A stretch of 64,000 nucleotides of DNA from Gammaproteobacteria bacterium UBA2679 (lineage in GTDB: Bacteria; Pseudomonadota; Gammaproteobacteria; Pseudomonadales; Oleiphilaceae). The stretch is taken from the NCBI GenBank assembly GCA_002354735.1, contig DEMD01000003.1, positions 248,001 to 312,000 of the forward strand. The letters run 5' to 3'. The position numbers were made by a program, and so were the translations under genes. Every line of letters begins with the position of its first letter. Within the stretch, counting starts at the first letter, position 1. The notes under the pieces are model-generated. The model worked only from the letters and a program-made list of their open reading frames with translations. It made no database searches and had not been told where the DNA came from. This document shows, piece by piece, positions 1 to 8,935 of the stretch.

Positions 1-294
1 GATTGGTGCATTAGCTGCAAGGTCATGGAGCGCCAGGTGTTTCCGCACCCGGATGTCAGCTCGAAATTGCAGGCATTTACACTGATCAAGGCGGACATCA
101 CCGAGAATGACACCGAGCATAAAGCCATGCTTGATCGCTATCGGTTGTTCGGCCCGCCAGCCCTGCTATTCTTCAACAAACGCGGCGTAGAGCTGGAAGG
201 TGAGCGGATAGTCGGCGAAATCGGATTGGAAGCGTTCAGCCTGCATCTGGCTGGTGTGCTGCTGACCGACAGCGAGCTGACGGCGAGCCGGTAG
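1..294 (+). CDS. dsbD: Thiol:disulfide interchange protein DsbD, C-terminal fragment (partial)
   Basis: Partial gene entering from the left edge; the reading frame is open from base 1. The fragment begins inside a thioredoxin-fold active site (WCISCK, visible residues 2-7) and runs through a cis-proline segment (GPPALLFF) to a stop at 292-294. This matches the C-terminal periplasmic domain of DsbD, which passes electrons from cytoplasmic thioredoxin through the membrane to DsbC and CcmG. Its place just before tusA and the cbb3 operon fits, since cytochrome c maturation needs periplasmic reductant and the ccm operon lies at 20.6-28 kb. A stand-alone thioredoxin-like protein is the alternative, because the membrane domain is outside the window. 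Confidence 0.85.
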   Translation, partial: DWCISCKVMERQVFPHPDVSSKLQAFTLIKADITENDTEHKAMLDRYRLFGPPALLFFNKRGVELEGERIVGEIGLEAFSLHLAGVLLTDSELTASR

Positions 295-296
295 TT

Positions 297-551
297 TCAG
301 GCCTTGTCGCCAAGCCTGATCAGATAGTGGTATTCGTTTCCAGTGGCCTGGGACTCACAGAGTTCGTGACCGAGGAAGAGGCAGAATTTTGGGATATCCC
401 GCTGTGTTGCAGGATCAGTCGCCCGTATTTGAATGGTATCTCCTGACCGAAGGGTACGTATAACTTCATGCAGCTTCATCACAGGCTCGGGGCAATACAT
501 CCCCCTCAAGTCGATAGTGCAGGCCGTAGCTGACTTAGTTTCGTCATTCAT
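297..551 (-). CDS. tusA: TusA/SirA-family sulfur carrier protein
   Basis: Small 84-residue protein of the TusA (SirA, YhhP) family. The hallmark is the N-terminal motif LRGMYCPEPVMKL, whose cysteine (about residue 20) carries the persulfide, followed by the family pattern of a GDTIQIRATDP strand and a C-terminal strand ending in YHYLIRLG. TusA relays sulfur from IscS towards tRNA 2-thiouridine synthesis and other acceptors in the cytoplasm. It is convergent with dsbD, with only two bases between the stop codons. Length is normal for the family. Confidence is high for family; the exact acceptor cannot be inferred. Confidence 0.9.
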   Translation of the reverse strand: MNDETKSATACTIDLRGMYCPEPVMKLHEVIRTLRSGDTIQIRATDPATQRDIPKFCLFLGHELCESQATGNEYHYLIRLGDKA

Positions 552-647
552 TCATGTGCCTCTGTCGCGCCTCGTACAATCGTTGGCTAAGCTTTGTGCA
601 GCGTTTGCGTCATAACAATATTTGCATTCTTTAATTAAGCATCCGCC

Positions 648-661
648 TTGATCTGAATCAG
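648..661 (+). promoter_or_regulatory. Putative FNR/ANR-type operator upstream of ccoN
   Basis: TTGATCTGAATCAG matches the FNR/ANR consensus TTGAT-N4-ATCAA at 9 of the 10 defined positions; only the last base differs. It lies in the 327-base gap between tusA (minus) and ccoN (plus). Oxygen-responsive control of cbb3 operons by FNR/ANR is well established. A class II site would put transcription start near 696. No strong -10 hexamer is visible there, so the exact promoter is uncertain. Confidence 0.6.
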
Positions 662-741
662 TATATCGAGAGTCGCCAGTTGCGACTATTGCTCATTGGA
701 GCGGGCGACCTTGCCTGCCGGCCCTCTGATCACTTTTTAGG

Positions 742-770
742 TTGACTCACCCAGAGCTCGAACCTAGTAT
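742..770 (+). promoter_or_regulatory. Putative sigma70 promoter for ccoNOQP
   Basis: TTGACT (742-747) and TAGTAT (765-770) are separated by 17 bases, giving 5/6 and 4/6 matches to the sigma70 hexamers with ideal spacing. Start would fall near 777, about 100 bases before the ccoN ATG. The FNR-like box lies about 120 bases upstream of this start, which is not a standard activating position. The two elements may therefore belong to different promoters. Confidence 0.45.
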
Positions 771-787
771 GCGAGCCGTTTCAAGCG

Positions 788-808
788 GCGCCTCAGAGCT
801 GGAGGCGC
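788..808 (+). other. Hairpin in the ccoN 5' leader
   Basis: GCGCCTC (788-794) pairs perfectly with GAGGCGC (802-808) across a 7-base loop, inside the predicted untranslated leader of ccoN. No U-run follows, so it is not a simple terminator; mRNA stability or translation control is possible. Apart from the FNR-like box, the promoter candidate and this hairpin, I see nothing coding in 552-878. Confidence 0.4.
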
Positions 809-878
809 TTGCGGCTACCTCGGACAACATTCAGGAATCCCGGTAACCCCGTAATTCAATATCTAGCGTGGTAAGAGA

Positions 879-2306
879 ATGACTACTGCAGTGAGCAATG
901 AAACCTACAACTACAAGGTCGTTCGCCAGTTCGCGATCATGACCGTCGTCTGGGGCATCGTAGGTATGTCAGTCGGTGTACTGATCGCTTCCCAGCTTAT
1001 CTGGCCTGAGTTGAACAGTTCACTTCCATACTTCCACTTCGGCCGTCTCCGCCCGCTACACACGAATGCGGTCATTTTCGCCTTCGGCGGTTGCGCCCTA
1101 TTCGCCACCTCTTACTACGTCGTCCAGCGAACCTCACAGGCCAGACTGTTCTCCGACGGGCTGGCAAGCTTTACCTTCTGGGGCTATCAGGCGGTTATCG
1201 TGGCGGCAGTCATTACGCTACCGCTCGGCTACACGACCAGCAAGGAGTACGCTGAACTCGAATGGCCGATCGACATATTGCTGGCGATCGTCTGGATCAG
1301 CTATGCAGTCGTGTTCTTCGGTACTATCGTCAAGCGCAAGATGAAGCACATTTATGTCGCCAACTGGTTCTATGGTGGCTTCATTCTCATGGTCGCCATT
1401 CTGCATATCGGTAACAGCATGGCAGTGCCCGTGGGCCCGATGAAGTCGTACTCTATCTATCCTGGCGCGATAGACGCGATGGTGCAGTGGTGGTACGGCC
1501 ATAACGCAGTTGGCTTCTTCCTCACCGCCGGTTTCCTGGGCATCATGTATTACTTCGTGCCAAAGCAGGCCGGACGTCCCATCTATAGCTATCGCCTGTC
1601 AATCGTGCACTTCTGGGCACTGATCAGTATCTACGTCTGGGCGGGTGCGCATCACCTGCACTACAGTGCGCTGCCCGACTGGGCTCAGGGTGCTGGCATG
1701 GTCATGTCACTCATTCTGCTGGCGCCATCATGGGGCGGCATGATCAATGGCATGATGACGCTTTCAGGCGCGTGGCATAAGCTGCGGACCGACCCGATTC
1801 TCCGCTTCCTGGTCGTTTCTCTTTCGTTTTACGGTATGTCGACGTTCGAAGGTCCCATGATGTCGATCAAGACGGTCAACGCACTGTCACACAACACGGA
1901 CTGGACCATCGGACACGTGCATTCCGGTGCCCTCGGCTGGGTCGCCATGATTTCGATCGGCGCCTTGTACCACCTGCTGCCACGTATGTATGGCCTGAAG
2001 GAAATGTACTCGGTCAGCTTGATCAACGTTCACTTCTGGCTGTCGACTATCGGCACAGTGCTGTACATCGCGGCAATGTGGGTAAATGGCATCATGCAGG
2101 GGCTCATGTGGGGCGCGACCAACGATGATGGCACCCTGACATACAGCTTCGTTCAGTCGGTGGATGCCAGCTACTACGGCTACGTCATTCGAGCACTCGG
2201 AGGCTTCATCTTCCTGAGCGGCATGTTCGTGATGGCCTATAACCTCTACCGTACTGTGCGTCAGGAAAAAGCCGTCAGTCTGGACAGCGTAGCGCAAGCT
2301 GCCTGA
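879..2306 (+). CDS. ccoN: cbb3-type cytochrome c oxidase catalytic subunit I
   Basis: A 475-residue, roughly 12-helix membrane protein that reduces O2 at a haem b3-CuB site. Conserved histidines are visible: H61 in LRPLHTNAV (low-spin haem), H208 in [11 protein letters not shown] and the H258-H259 pair in GAHHLHY (CuB ligands), and H346/H348 in [12 protein letters not shown] (haems). The tyrosine of the YGHN segment is typical of the cbb3 class. Length is normal. The ATG is preceded by GGTAAGAGA. First gene of ccoNOQP, with ccoO 26 bases downstream. Probably activated at low oxygen through the FNR-like box upstream. The oxidase type is clear from the adjacent ccoO and ccoP. Confidence 0.98.
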   Translation: MTTAVSNETYNYKVVRQFAIMTVVWGIVGMSVGVLIASQLIWPELNSSLPYFHFGRLRPLHTNAVIFAFGGCALFATSYYVVQRTSQARLFSDGLASFTFWGYQAVIVAAVITLPLGYTTSKEYAELEWPIDILLAIVWISYAVVFFGTIVKRKMKHIYVANWFYGGFILMVAILHIGNSMAVPVGPMKSYSIYPGAIDAMVQWWYGHNAVGFFLTAGFLGIMYYFVPKQAGRPIYSYRLSIVHFWALISIYVWAGAHHLHYSALPDWAQGAGMVMSLILLAPSWGGMINGMMTLSGAWHKLRTDPILRFLVVSLSFYGMSTFEGPMMSIKTVNALSHNTDWTIGHVHSGALGWVAMISIGALYHLLPRMYGLKEMYSVSLINVHFWLSTIGTVLYIAAMWVNGIMQGLMWGATNDDGTLTYSFVQSVDASYYGYVIRALGGFIFLSGMFVMAYNLYRTVRQEKAVSLDSVAQAA

Positions 2307-2332
2307 CGACATTAGCTGGAGAGTATTGACTG

Positions 2333-2947
2333 ATGAAACATGAAGTAGTTGAAACCAATCTAGGTTTGATGATTCCACTCATCATACTGGTGGTAAGTTT
2401 TGGTGGTCTGGCTGAAGTCGTTCCATTGTTTTTCCAGAAGTCGATCACAGAGCCGATCGAAGGCCTTACACCGCTGACAGCAGTCCAGCTCGAGGGGCGT
2501 GATATTTACATCCGCGAAGGCTGTAGTGTCTGCCATACCCAGATGATTCGACCATTCCGATCAGAGACCGAACGCTATGGCCCCTACTCGGTCGCGGGCG
2601 AGTTCGTGTACGACCATCCGTTTTTGTGGGGGTCCAAGCGTACAGGGCCTGATCTGGCTCGCGTAGGCAACAAGTACAGTGATGCATGGCAGCGAGCTCA
2701 CCTCTACAATCCTCGCGACGTCGTACCCGAATCGAACATGCCAGCGTTCCCCTGGCTGTTCACGCAGAAGCTCGACGCCAGCAATACAGCGGCGAAGATG
2801 ACCGGCCTTCGTCGGGTGGGTGTCCCTTATACGGACGAAGACATCAGCGGCGCAGCCGAGGCTGTTGAAGGCAAGTACGAAATCGAGGCCCTTGTGGAGT
2901 ATCTGCAGCAGCTAGGTACCATCCGAAGCGGTCGTGAGCGGGGATAA
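2333..2947 (+). CDS. ccoO: cbb3-type oxidase monohaem cytochrome c subunit II
   Basis: A 204-residue membrane-anchored c-type cytochrome. One N-terminal transmembrane helix (about residues 10-34) precedes a single haem-binding motif CSVCH (64-68); a methionine in [10 protein letters not shown] is the likely axial ligand. It passes electrons from CcoP or soluble cytochrome c to CcoN in the inner membrane. Haem attachment requires the Ccm system encoded at 20.6-28 kb. Shine-Dalgarno-like GGAGAG lies upstream of the ATG. Five bases separate its stop from the ccoQ start, so the operon is tightly packed. Confidence 0.97.
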   Translation: MKHEVVETNLGLMIPLIILVVSFGGLAEVVPLFFQKSITEPIEGLTPLTAVQLEGRDIYIREGCSVCHTQMIRPFRSETERYGPYSVAGEFVYDHPFLWGSKRTGPDLARVGNKYSDAWQRAHLYNPRDVVPESNMPAFPWLFTQKLDASNTAAKMTGLRRVGVPYTDEDISGAAEAVEGKYEIEALVEYLQQLGTIRSGRERG

Positions 2948-2952
2948 GCGTG

Positions 2953-3126
2953 ATGGATGCAGGAACGCTCAGAGGCATTTTCACGCTCATTCTCATGGCC
3001 ACATTCATCGCACTGATCTTCTGGGCCTTCAGCCGGAAGCGCGCGAAGCAGTTCGATGAAGCCGCCAACCTTCCCTTTGCGGACGAAGAAAAAGACCGCG
3101 AAACTCTACAGAAACAACAGGATTAA
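2953..3126 (+). CDS. ccoQ: cbb3-type oxidase small subunit CcoQ/FixQ
   Basis: A 57-residue protein read directly from the gap between ccoO and ccoP. It starts MDAGTLRGIFTLILMATF, has one transmembrane helix (about 8-26), then a basic RKRAK turn and an acidic/polar tail ending KQQD. Size, topology and position are those of CcoQ, which stabilises the oxidase. An in-frame GTG directly precedes the ATG and could also serve as start. The gene is six bases upstream of ccoP. Confidence 0.9.
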   Translation: MDAGTLRGIFTLILMATFIALIFWAFSRKRAKQFDEAANLPFADEEKDRETLQKQQD

Positions 3127-3132
3127 TGGGCT

Positions 3133-4023
3133 ATGAGTACCTTTTGGTCTGTATGGATATCAGTCATCGTGCTTGGTTCGATCATCGGGTGTGCCTGGCT
3201 AATCCTTGCTACGCGCAAAGGCGAACGATTCAAGGACTCCACCGAGGAGACAACCGGTCACAGTTTCGACGGCATCGAAGAATATGATAATCCGATGCCA
3301 ATGTGGTGGTTGAAGTTGTTCTGGCTCACCATCATATTCGGAATTATCTATCTCATTATTTACCCGGGTCTGGGCTCCTACAAGGGTGTCGCAGGCTGGA
3401 CCTCCCATGGCCAATGGGCCGATGAGGTCTCAGCAGCGGACCAGCGATTTGCCCCGCTGTATGCCGAGTTGGCGGCTCAGGATCCGGAGCAGCTGATGAA
3501 GGATGAAGAAGCGCTGGGCATCGGTCAGCGACTCTTTGCCAATAACTGCGCGGTCTGCCATGGCTCCGGCGGCCGGGGCAACGTCGGTTTTCCTGATCTG
3601 ACCGATAACGAATGGCTATATGGCGGTTCGCACGAAAAGATTCTGGAGACGCTGCTGAACGGCCGTCAGGCGCTTATGCCAGCGTGGCAGGATGTACTGG
3701 GCTCGGCAGGTGTGACCCAGGTTGCGCATTACGTGCGCGGACTGAGTGGACAGAAGAACGTCGATGAGAAATTGGCACAGGCGGGCGCTGAGAAGTTCCA
3801 GCAAAACTGTGTGGTCTGTCATGGCGCGAATGGTGAAGGCAACGAAGCTTTCGGCGCACCAAACCTGAGCGACAGTATCTGGTTGTACGGTGGTACCCAG
3901 AATATCGTGGAAATGACTTTGCGTTATGGGCGTAAAGGCAGAATGCCGAACTTCGAAGAGGTTCTTGGCAGGGATCGGCTCTATGTGCTGGCTGCCTACG
4001 TAAAAAGCTTATCTCAGCAATAA
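3133..4023 (+). CDS. ccoP: cbb3-type oxidase dihaem cytochrome c subunit III
   Basis: A 296-residue dihaem cytochrome c. It has two N-terminal hydrophobic segments (about residues 5-27 and 57-80) and two periplasmic cytochrome domains with CAVCH (139-143) and CVVCH (226-230). Each is followed by a WLYGG segment and a methionine ligand region (LMPAW, RMPNF). It is the electron entry subunit of the cbb3 oxidase. Length and order match CcoP of gammaproteobacteria. The long reverse-strand reading frame opposite this gene is a codon-bias shadow. Confidence 0.97.
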   Translation: MSTFWSVWISVIVLGSIIGCAWLILATRKGERFKDSTEETTGHSFDGIEEYDNPMPMWWLKLFWLTIIFGIIYLIIYPGLGSYKGVAGWTSHGQWADEVSAADQRFAPLYAELAAQDPEQLMKDEEALGIGQRLFANNCAVCHGSGGRGNVGFPDLTDNEWLYGGSHEKILETLLNGRQALMPAWQDVLGSAGVTQVAHYVRGLSGQKNVDEKLAQAGAEKFQQNCVVCHGANGEGNEAFGAPNLSDSIWLYGGTQNIVEMTLRYGRKGRMPNFEEVLGRDRLYVLAAYVKSLSQQ

Positions 4024-4063
4024 TAAAGACAAAGCTCAGGTAGATAAGCCTCAAATGTCCGGC

Positions 4064-4088
4064 GGTACTGTAGCTGCGCTGCAGTACC
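4064..4088 (+). other. Intercistronic hairpin between ccoP and ccoG
   Basis: GGTACTG (4064-4070) pairs perfectly with CAGTACC (4082-4088); the interior adds an AGC/GCT pairing around a TGC loop, giving a near-continuous stem. It lies in the 94-base gap separating the structural genes from the assembly genes. No U-run follows, so a processing or 3'-stabilising role is more likely than full termination. Confidence 0.5.
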
Positions 4089-4117
4089 CCTGACGATTCA
4101 CTGCAAGTGAGAGGCCA

Positions 4118-5566
4118 ATGCCAGAACGAATCCCGGCTATTCAGATAGACCCAAAGACTGCGGGTGCTGCGCTTCACGCTGATTCCAGGCGGGAACACGA
4201 AACAACCGATCTTTATGAAAGGCGTAAGAAGATCTACGTCAAGAAAGTGCTCGGCTTCTTTCAGAGAATCCGGACCTTTACGCTCTATTTTTTCATGGGC
4301 GCCTATTTCCTGACCTGCTGGATCAGCATCGATGGTCAGCAACTCGTTCACTTCGATCTGCCGGAGCGGCAGTTCCATATATTCGGCGCGACATTTTGGC
4401 CACAGGATTTTGCCCTGCTGGCAGCCATGCTCATCATTGCGGCCTTCGGCCTGTTTTTCGTAACCACCCTGTTCGGTAGGGTGTGGTGCGGTTATACCTG
4501 CCCGCAAACGGTCTGGACCTTTATCTTCATCTGGCTGGAGGAGAAATTCGAAGGCAGTCGTAACGCCCGGATGAAGCTCGACCAGCAACCCTGGACGCGG
4601 GAAAAGGTCGTAAAGAAAGGCCTTACGCATACCAGTTGGCTGTTGGTGGCGCTGGCCACCGGTTTGACCTTCGTTGGCTATTTCTATCCAGTCAGGGAGC
4701 TGGTGCCAGATTTCTTCACGCTTTCTGTAGACAGCGGCTGGGCCTATTTCTGGATAGCCTTCTTCACCGTAGCGACCTATCTCAACGCAGGCTGGCTGCG
4801 TGAGCAGGTATGCATTTACATGTGCCCCTACGCCCGCTTTCAGTCGGTCATGTTCGATCAGGACACGCTCACGGTTGCCTACGACCCGGTTCGCGGTGAA
4901 CCTCGCAGTGGTCGAAAGAAGTCGCTCGATCACAAGGCCGTTGGCCTCGGCGACTGTATTGACTGCGGCATGTGCGTGCAGGTCTGCCCGACAGGGATCG
5001 ATATTCGCGATGGCTTGCAGTACGAGTGCATCGGCTGCGCCAAGTGTATCGATGCCTGTGACAACATCATGGACAGGATGGGTTACGACCCAGGTCTGAT
5101 TCGGTATGCAACCGAACGCGAGCTTAACGGCAAGCAATCCAGACTGATCCGGGCGCGAACCATTGGCTACGGCCTTGCACTGACGGCAATGCTCGCATTC
5201 TTTGCCTATTTCATCATGGCTCGCGCCGATCTGGCTCTCGATGTATTGCGTGACAGGGGCTCTCTTTACAAAACCGCGCCAAGTGGCTTCATCGAGAATG
5301 CTTATCTTCTTCAAGTTTCGAACAAGACTGACGTGGAGCGCCGTTTCCGTGTCGAGGTCTCTGGTGACATTGACTTCCAGATCAGTGGCAAGACCTCGAT
5401 TACGGTGCCGCCTGCCGCTGTCGCTTCGTTGCCGGTAGCCGTGGAGGTGGATCCGGAAACGATTCGTCAGAGCACCTACGAACTTGAATTCGCGCTCGTA
5501 TCCGATGAAACCGGCGATGCTGCGGTGCGTACACAAAGTACATTTCTTGGTCCCATAGCGCGTTGA
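4118..5566 (+). CDS. ccoG: Cytochrome oxidase accessory protein CcoG (FixG/RdxA family)
   Basis: A 482-residue polyferredoxin-like membrane protein. It has several transmembrane helices, a CGYTCPQTVW motif (about 125), a second CIYMCPY motif (about 230), and two 4Fe-4S motifs, CIDCGMCVQVCPTG and CIGCAKCIDACD (about 285-320). An Ig-like C-terminal domain lies on the far side of the membrane. The family is proposed to reduce Cu(II) to Cu(I) for cbb3 assembly. It heads the assembly block ccoGHIS immediately downstream of ccoNOQP. Length is typical. Confidence 0.95.
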   Translation: MPERIPAIQIDPKTAGAALHADSRREHETTDLYERRKKIYVKKVLGFFQRIRTFTLYFFMGAYFLTCWISIDGQQLVHFDLPERQFHIFGATFWPQDFALLAAMLIIAAFGLFFVTTLFGRVWCGYTCPQTVWTFIFIWLEEKFEGSRNARMKLDQQPWTREKVVKKGLTHTSWLLVALATGLTFVGYFYPVRELVPDFFTLSVDSGWAYFWIAFFTVATYLNAGWLREQVCIYMCPYARFQSVMFDQDTLTVAYDPVRGEPRSGRKKSLDHKAVGLGDCIDCGMCVQVCPTGIDIRDGLQYECIGCAKCIDACDNIMDRMGYDPGLIRYATERELNGKQSRLIRARTIGYGLALTAMLAFFAYFIMARADLALDVLRDRGSLYKTAPSGFIENAYLLQVSNKTDVERRFRVEVSGDIDFQISGKTSITVPPAAVASLPVAVEVDPETIRQSTYELEFALVSDETGDAAVRTQSTFLGPIAR

Positions 5567-5607
5567 CGAATCATCGCGCTGTCATCAGTCACACGAGTAT
5601 CTGAGCT

Positions 5608-6210
5608 ATGCATCAGCAAGAACGCGCCAGTAAGCACCCTGCCGACGATGCAGGGATTTCCCGACCCTGGTATCGGGAAAAATGGGTTTGGCTACTCATC
5701 GCCATACCTGCCTCCTCAGTCGTTTTCGGCATAATCATGCTGACGCTGGCGATCCGAAGCGATACCGCGCTCGTCAGTGATGACTACTACAAGGAAGGCC
5801 TCGCCATCAATCAGACAATGGCCCGTGAGCGCGTGGCCGAGACGCTGGGTCTGCAAGGGAGCATGACACTTGACGACAGTACCGGTCAGCTCAGCATCGT
5901 ACTTGATAGCACGATCAGCAGTTCGGCTGAAGGCCAGCGACTGGGGCACATTCCCACGCCGCCGGCACTCGTTCTGGAAGTCGCGCACCCCACCAAGGCC
6001 GATCAGGACGCCTTCATTCAGCTTTACCCATCACAGCGGGGATCAGGAAGCTACGGGAGTTACGAGAGCGTTGTTTCCGCGGAAGTTCTGCAAAAACTCA
6101 GCGGTCGTCGCTATTTCAGTCTGACAGATTCTGCCAATACCTGGAGAATCCGCGCGGAAGGCAATCTGGCTCAAGAGGATACAGTGGCAATTGGCCAAGC
6201 ATCCGAGTAA
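5608..6210 (+). CDS. ccoH: CcoH/FixH family cbb3 assembly protein
   Basis: A 200-residue protein with one N-terminal transmembrane helix (about residues 27-50) preceded by WYREKWVWLLI, then the FixH-typical segment SDDYYKEGLAINQTMAR and a periplasmic beta-rich domain. FixH/CcoH proteins associate with CcoP during oxidase assembly. It sits between ccoG and ccoI and overlaps the start of ccoI by 20 bases, suggesting translational coupling. Sequence is divergent in this family; identification rests on topology, the YYKEG motif and position. Confidence 0.88.
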   Translation: MHQQERASKHPADDAGISRPWYREKWVWLLIAIPASSVVFGIIMLTLAIRSDTALVSDDYYKEGLAINQTMARERVAETLGLQGSMTLDDSTGQLSIVLDSTISSSAEGQRLGHIPTPPALVLEVAHPTKADQDAFIQLYPSQRGSGSYGSYESVVSAEVLQKLSGRRYFSLTDSANTWRIRAEGNLAQEDTVAIGQASE

Positions 6211-8710
6211 GACCTGTTTCCACTGCCATAACGCTATAGCGCCAGGCGTTCTCATTGCGGTTCAGCGGACGGCTGAGGCTGTAGACCATGTCTGCTGCTA
6301 TGGCTGCAAGGCCGTAGCAGAGCTGATTCTTGGCCAGGGCCTCGGCCGGTTCTATCAATACCTCGACACGCCTCTGCCCCGCCCCGACGAAGTGTCTGAC
6401 GCGCAGGACATGGCCTTGTCAGTCTACGACCGAGATGATCTGCTCGCGGAGTTGGCAGAAGCCCGCCTGGTCAAAGCGTTCGATGGCTCAGAGAAAACAC
6501 TGCTCGACATTCGCTTGAGTATTCGTGGCATAACCTGCGCCGCCTGTGTATGGCTGATCGAGAACGCCATGCGAACTGTGCCAGGTGTCGAAAGCTGTCT
6601 GGTGAATCTGGGCTCGCACGAAGCTCAGTTGGAGTGGTATCAGGACGAGGTGCCGCTCAGCACCCTGTTGAGCAGGATGCGCAGACTTGGCTACGAAGCG
6701 ATACCACTGACCGCCGAGATTCAGGAAGCCGAGCTTAAAAAGAATCAGCGTACAGATCTGCTGCGCATCGGGATCGCCGGCATCGGCGCCATGCAGGCCA
6801 TGATGCTGGCAATCCCAACCTATTTCGGCATGCTCGACGTGAGCGGTGAAACCATGCTGACGTTTTTCAGGATGGCAGCCCTCTTCATCGCCACGCCTGT
6901 CGTCTTTTTCTCCGCACAGCCATTTTTTGCCGGTGCGAAACGCAGCCTGATCAACACCTTCAGGACCCGTCAGGTTGGTCAGCTCACCATGGAGGTACCA
7001 GTGGCGCTGGCTATGGCCCTCGCCTACGGCTCAAGCCTGATGATCACCTGGCAGGGCGGCGACGAGGTCTATTTTGATTCTGTCTGCATGTTCACCTTCT
7101 TTCTCCTGCTGGGGCGCTTTTTCGAAAACAAAGCGCGTCTGAAGATGGTTCATGAATCTGCACGGCTGTCGCAGCAGCGTTTCGTTCTCTACGAGCGGCT
7201 GGACTCCGCGACGCTACGCCTTAAGGATCAGGTGCTCGTCCGCGATATGCAGGTGGGCGATGTCATCCGCCTGGGGAGCGGCCAGCTTATTCCCTTTGAT
7301 GGCGAGATCTGCTCTACCGACAGCACGCCGGGGCAAAGTTATCACGTCAACGAAGCAGCGCTTACAGGCGAGTTCAGGCCTCAGCGCAAGCGGCCGGGGG
7401 ATAGTGTGTTGAGCGGGTCGGTAGTGGTCGATACACCCGTCCCTGCCCGCGTCGTCCGCGTCGGTAGCGACAGTTTCCTGTCAACCGTAGATCGCCTGGT
7501 CAATCGGGCGCTCTCGGAGCGGCCTGCGGTCGCCCGGCTCGCAGACCGGGTCGGCGGCATATTCGTCTTCGGTGTGCTCGTCGTGACTTCACTCGTTTTC
7601 GCCTTCTGGTACTGGTACGACCCTGATGCACCGCTAAGGGCCTTTGAAATTGCCTTATCGGTTCTGGTGGTCACCTGTCCGTGTGCACTCGCTCTGGCAA
7701 CCCCCACCGCACTCACTTCCGCGACCAATGCACTGCGGCGCCTGGGCCTTATCGTGACCAGAGGCCACACGATAGAAACCATGGCAAGGGTCGATACCAT
7801 CGTTTTCGACAAGACGGGTACCCTTACGTACGGCCACCTGTCGCTCCGTAGCGAGATTGACCTGGTGCAGCTTCAGCTCGCAGCGGACCTGGCCGCGCAC
7901 TCGGAGCATCCCGTATCACGTGCGCTAGCCAAAGCCGCCGAAGGTCATTCCACGAGCCGCCTGCAATCAGGGTCACGCTTCGAAGCGGTACGGGTCGTTC
8001 CTGGCTCAGGCGTGGAAGGTAAACTCGACGGCGTGGTCTACCGCCTGGGCAACGCCGAATTCGTTGCGGAACTGTTGCTGGCGGATTCGCTGCCGCAGAG
8101 CGACGGCGAGCACACTGAAGCCTGGTTGGTAGGCGCCACTTCGCCAGCGGTGTGCACGCGCTTTGAATTTGATGATGAAATCAGGCCGGAAAGTCCTGAG
8201 GTCATCAGCAGGTTCAACATTGACCTTCACCACGACTGCAGGATGATGTCGGGGGATCGTCCTGGTCCGGTACATCGCGTGGCAGAAGCACTGGGGATTC
8301 GCCAGGCGCTCGCCGGCTGCTCGCCGGATGACAAGCTCGCGGCTGTGCAGCGACTACAGGATGATCGAGTCGTCGCAATGATTGGCGATGGCATAAATGA
8401 TCTACCCGCCATGGCGGCGGCCCATGTGTCCATCGCGATGCACGAGGCCAGTGATCTCGCCCAGGTGAAGGCCGACGCACTGCTCGGCGCTGGCCGCCTT
8501 GCCGCCCTGCCTGCTGCATTTCTGCATGCCCGCAAGACACTCAAGATCATTCGCCAGAACCTGGGCTGGGCGCTGGGGTATAATGCCATCGCATTGCCGC
8601 TTGCTATGGCTGGCCTGGTGCCGCCATGGGCAGCTGCAATCGGCATGTCGCTGAGCTCACTTATCGTCGTGTTCAACGCTATGCGGCTCAACCGGATATC
8701 ACCAGCCTGA
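6191..8710 (+). CDS. ccoI: Copper-translocating P1B-type ATPase CcoI/FixI
   Basis: An 839-residue heavy-metal ATPase of the FixI class, required to supply copper to CcoN. Visible in order: an N-terminal CFHCH zinc-finger-like motif (9-13), a metal-binding domain with GITCAACVW, membrane helices, the VNEAALTGE actuator motif, the CPC metal-binding triad in VTCPCALALATP, the phosphorylation motif DKTGTLT, and GDGINDLPAM. No ATG fits: the start is TTG at 6191, which follows AGAGGA by about 11 bases and lies inside ccoH. ccoS starts six bases downstream. Distinguished from general CopA exporters by this context and the N-terminal CxxCH motif. Confidence 0.95.
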   Translation: MAKHPSKTCFHCHNAIAPGVLIAVQRTAEAVDHVCCYGCKAVAELILGQGLGRFYQYLDTPLPRPDEVSDAQDMALSVYDRDDLLAELAEARLVKAFDGSEKTLLDIRLSIRGITCAACVWLIENAMRTVPGVESCLVNLGSHEAQLEWYQDEVPLSTLLSRMRRLGYEAIPLTAEIQEAELKKNQRTDLLRIGIAGIGAMQAMMLAIPTYFGMLDVSGETMLTFFRMAALFIATPVVFFSAQPFFAGAKRSLINTFRTRQVGQLTMEVPVALAMALAYGSSLMITWQGGDEVYFDSVCMFTFFLLLGRFFENKARLKMVHESARLSQQRFVLYERLDSATLRLKDQVLVRDMQVGDVIRLGSGQLIPFDGEICSTDSTPGQSYHVNEAALTGEFRPQRKRPGDSVLSGSVVVDTPVPARVVRVGSDSFLSTVDRLVNRALSERPAVARLADRVGGIFVFGVLVVTSLVFAFWYWYDPDAPLRAFEIALSVLVVTCPCALALATPTALTSATNALRRLGLIVTRGHTIETMARVDTIVFDKTGTLTYGHLSLRSEIDLVQLQLAADLAAHSEHPVSRALAKAAEGHSTSRLQSGSRFEAVRVVPGSGVEGKLDGVVYRLGNAEFVAELLLADSLPQSDGEHTEAWLVGATSPAVCTRFEFDDEIRPESPEVISRFNIDLHHDCRMMSGDRPGPVHRVAEALGIRQALAGCSPDDKLAAVQRLQDDRVVAMIGDGINDLPAMAAAHVSIAMHEASDLAQVKADALLGAGRLAALPAAFLHARKTLKIIRQNLGWALGYNAIALPLAMAGLVPPWAAAIGMSLSSLIVVFNAMRLNRISPA

Positions 8711-8716
8711 GGCTCT

Positions 8717-8935
8717 ATGGAAATTGTACTCGTCTTGATACCGCTTTCGCTGATACTGCTTGCTGTTGCAGTGATGATATTCCGCTGGGCCGTTCGCAAT
8801 GGGCAGTATGATGATCTCGATGGACCCGCCCATCGAATCCTGTTCGATGATGATCTGGCCGAGCACCCGGAGAAAAGGGATAGCAGAGCTGGAAAAGAGG
8901 CCGACGGAGCACCGCGAGCGGATAATACAGACTGA
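8717..8935 (+). CDS. ccoS: cbb3-type oxidase assembly protein CcoS
   Basis: A 72-residue protein with a single N-terminal transmembrane helix (about residues 3-24) followed by the CcoS signature FRWAVRNGQYDDLDGPAHRIL and an acidic tail. CcoS is required to load haem b and copper into CcoN. The gene lies six bases after ccoI, and its stop codon overlaps the next start in an ATGA arrangement. It is slightly longer at the C terminus than the shortest homologues. Confidence 0.95.
   Translation: MEIVLVLIPLSLILLAVAVMIFRWAVRNGQYDDLDGPAHRILFDDDLAEHPEKRDSRAGKEADGAPRADNTD

Noticed and set aside
1218..2378. Two minus-strand frames opposite ccoN
   Set aside because: They are shadows of a highly conserved gene, lacking ribosome-binding sites and any motif.
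3674..5536. A 620-codon reading frame on the minus strand opposite ccoP and ccoG
   Set aside because: The plus strand carries two unmistakable genes with full motif sets. The minus-strand frame has no recognisable domain and results from codon bias.
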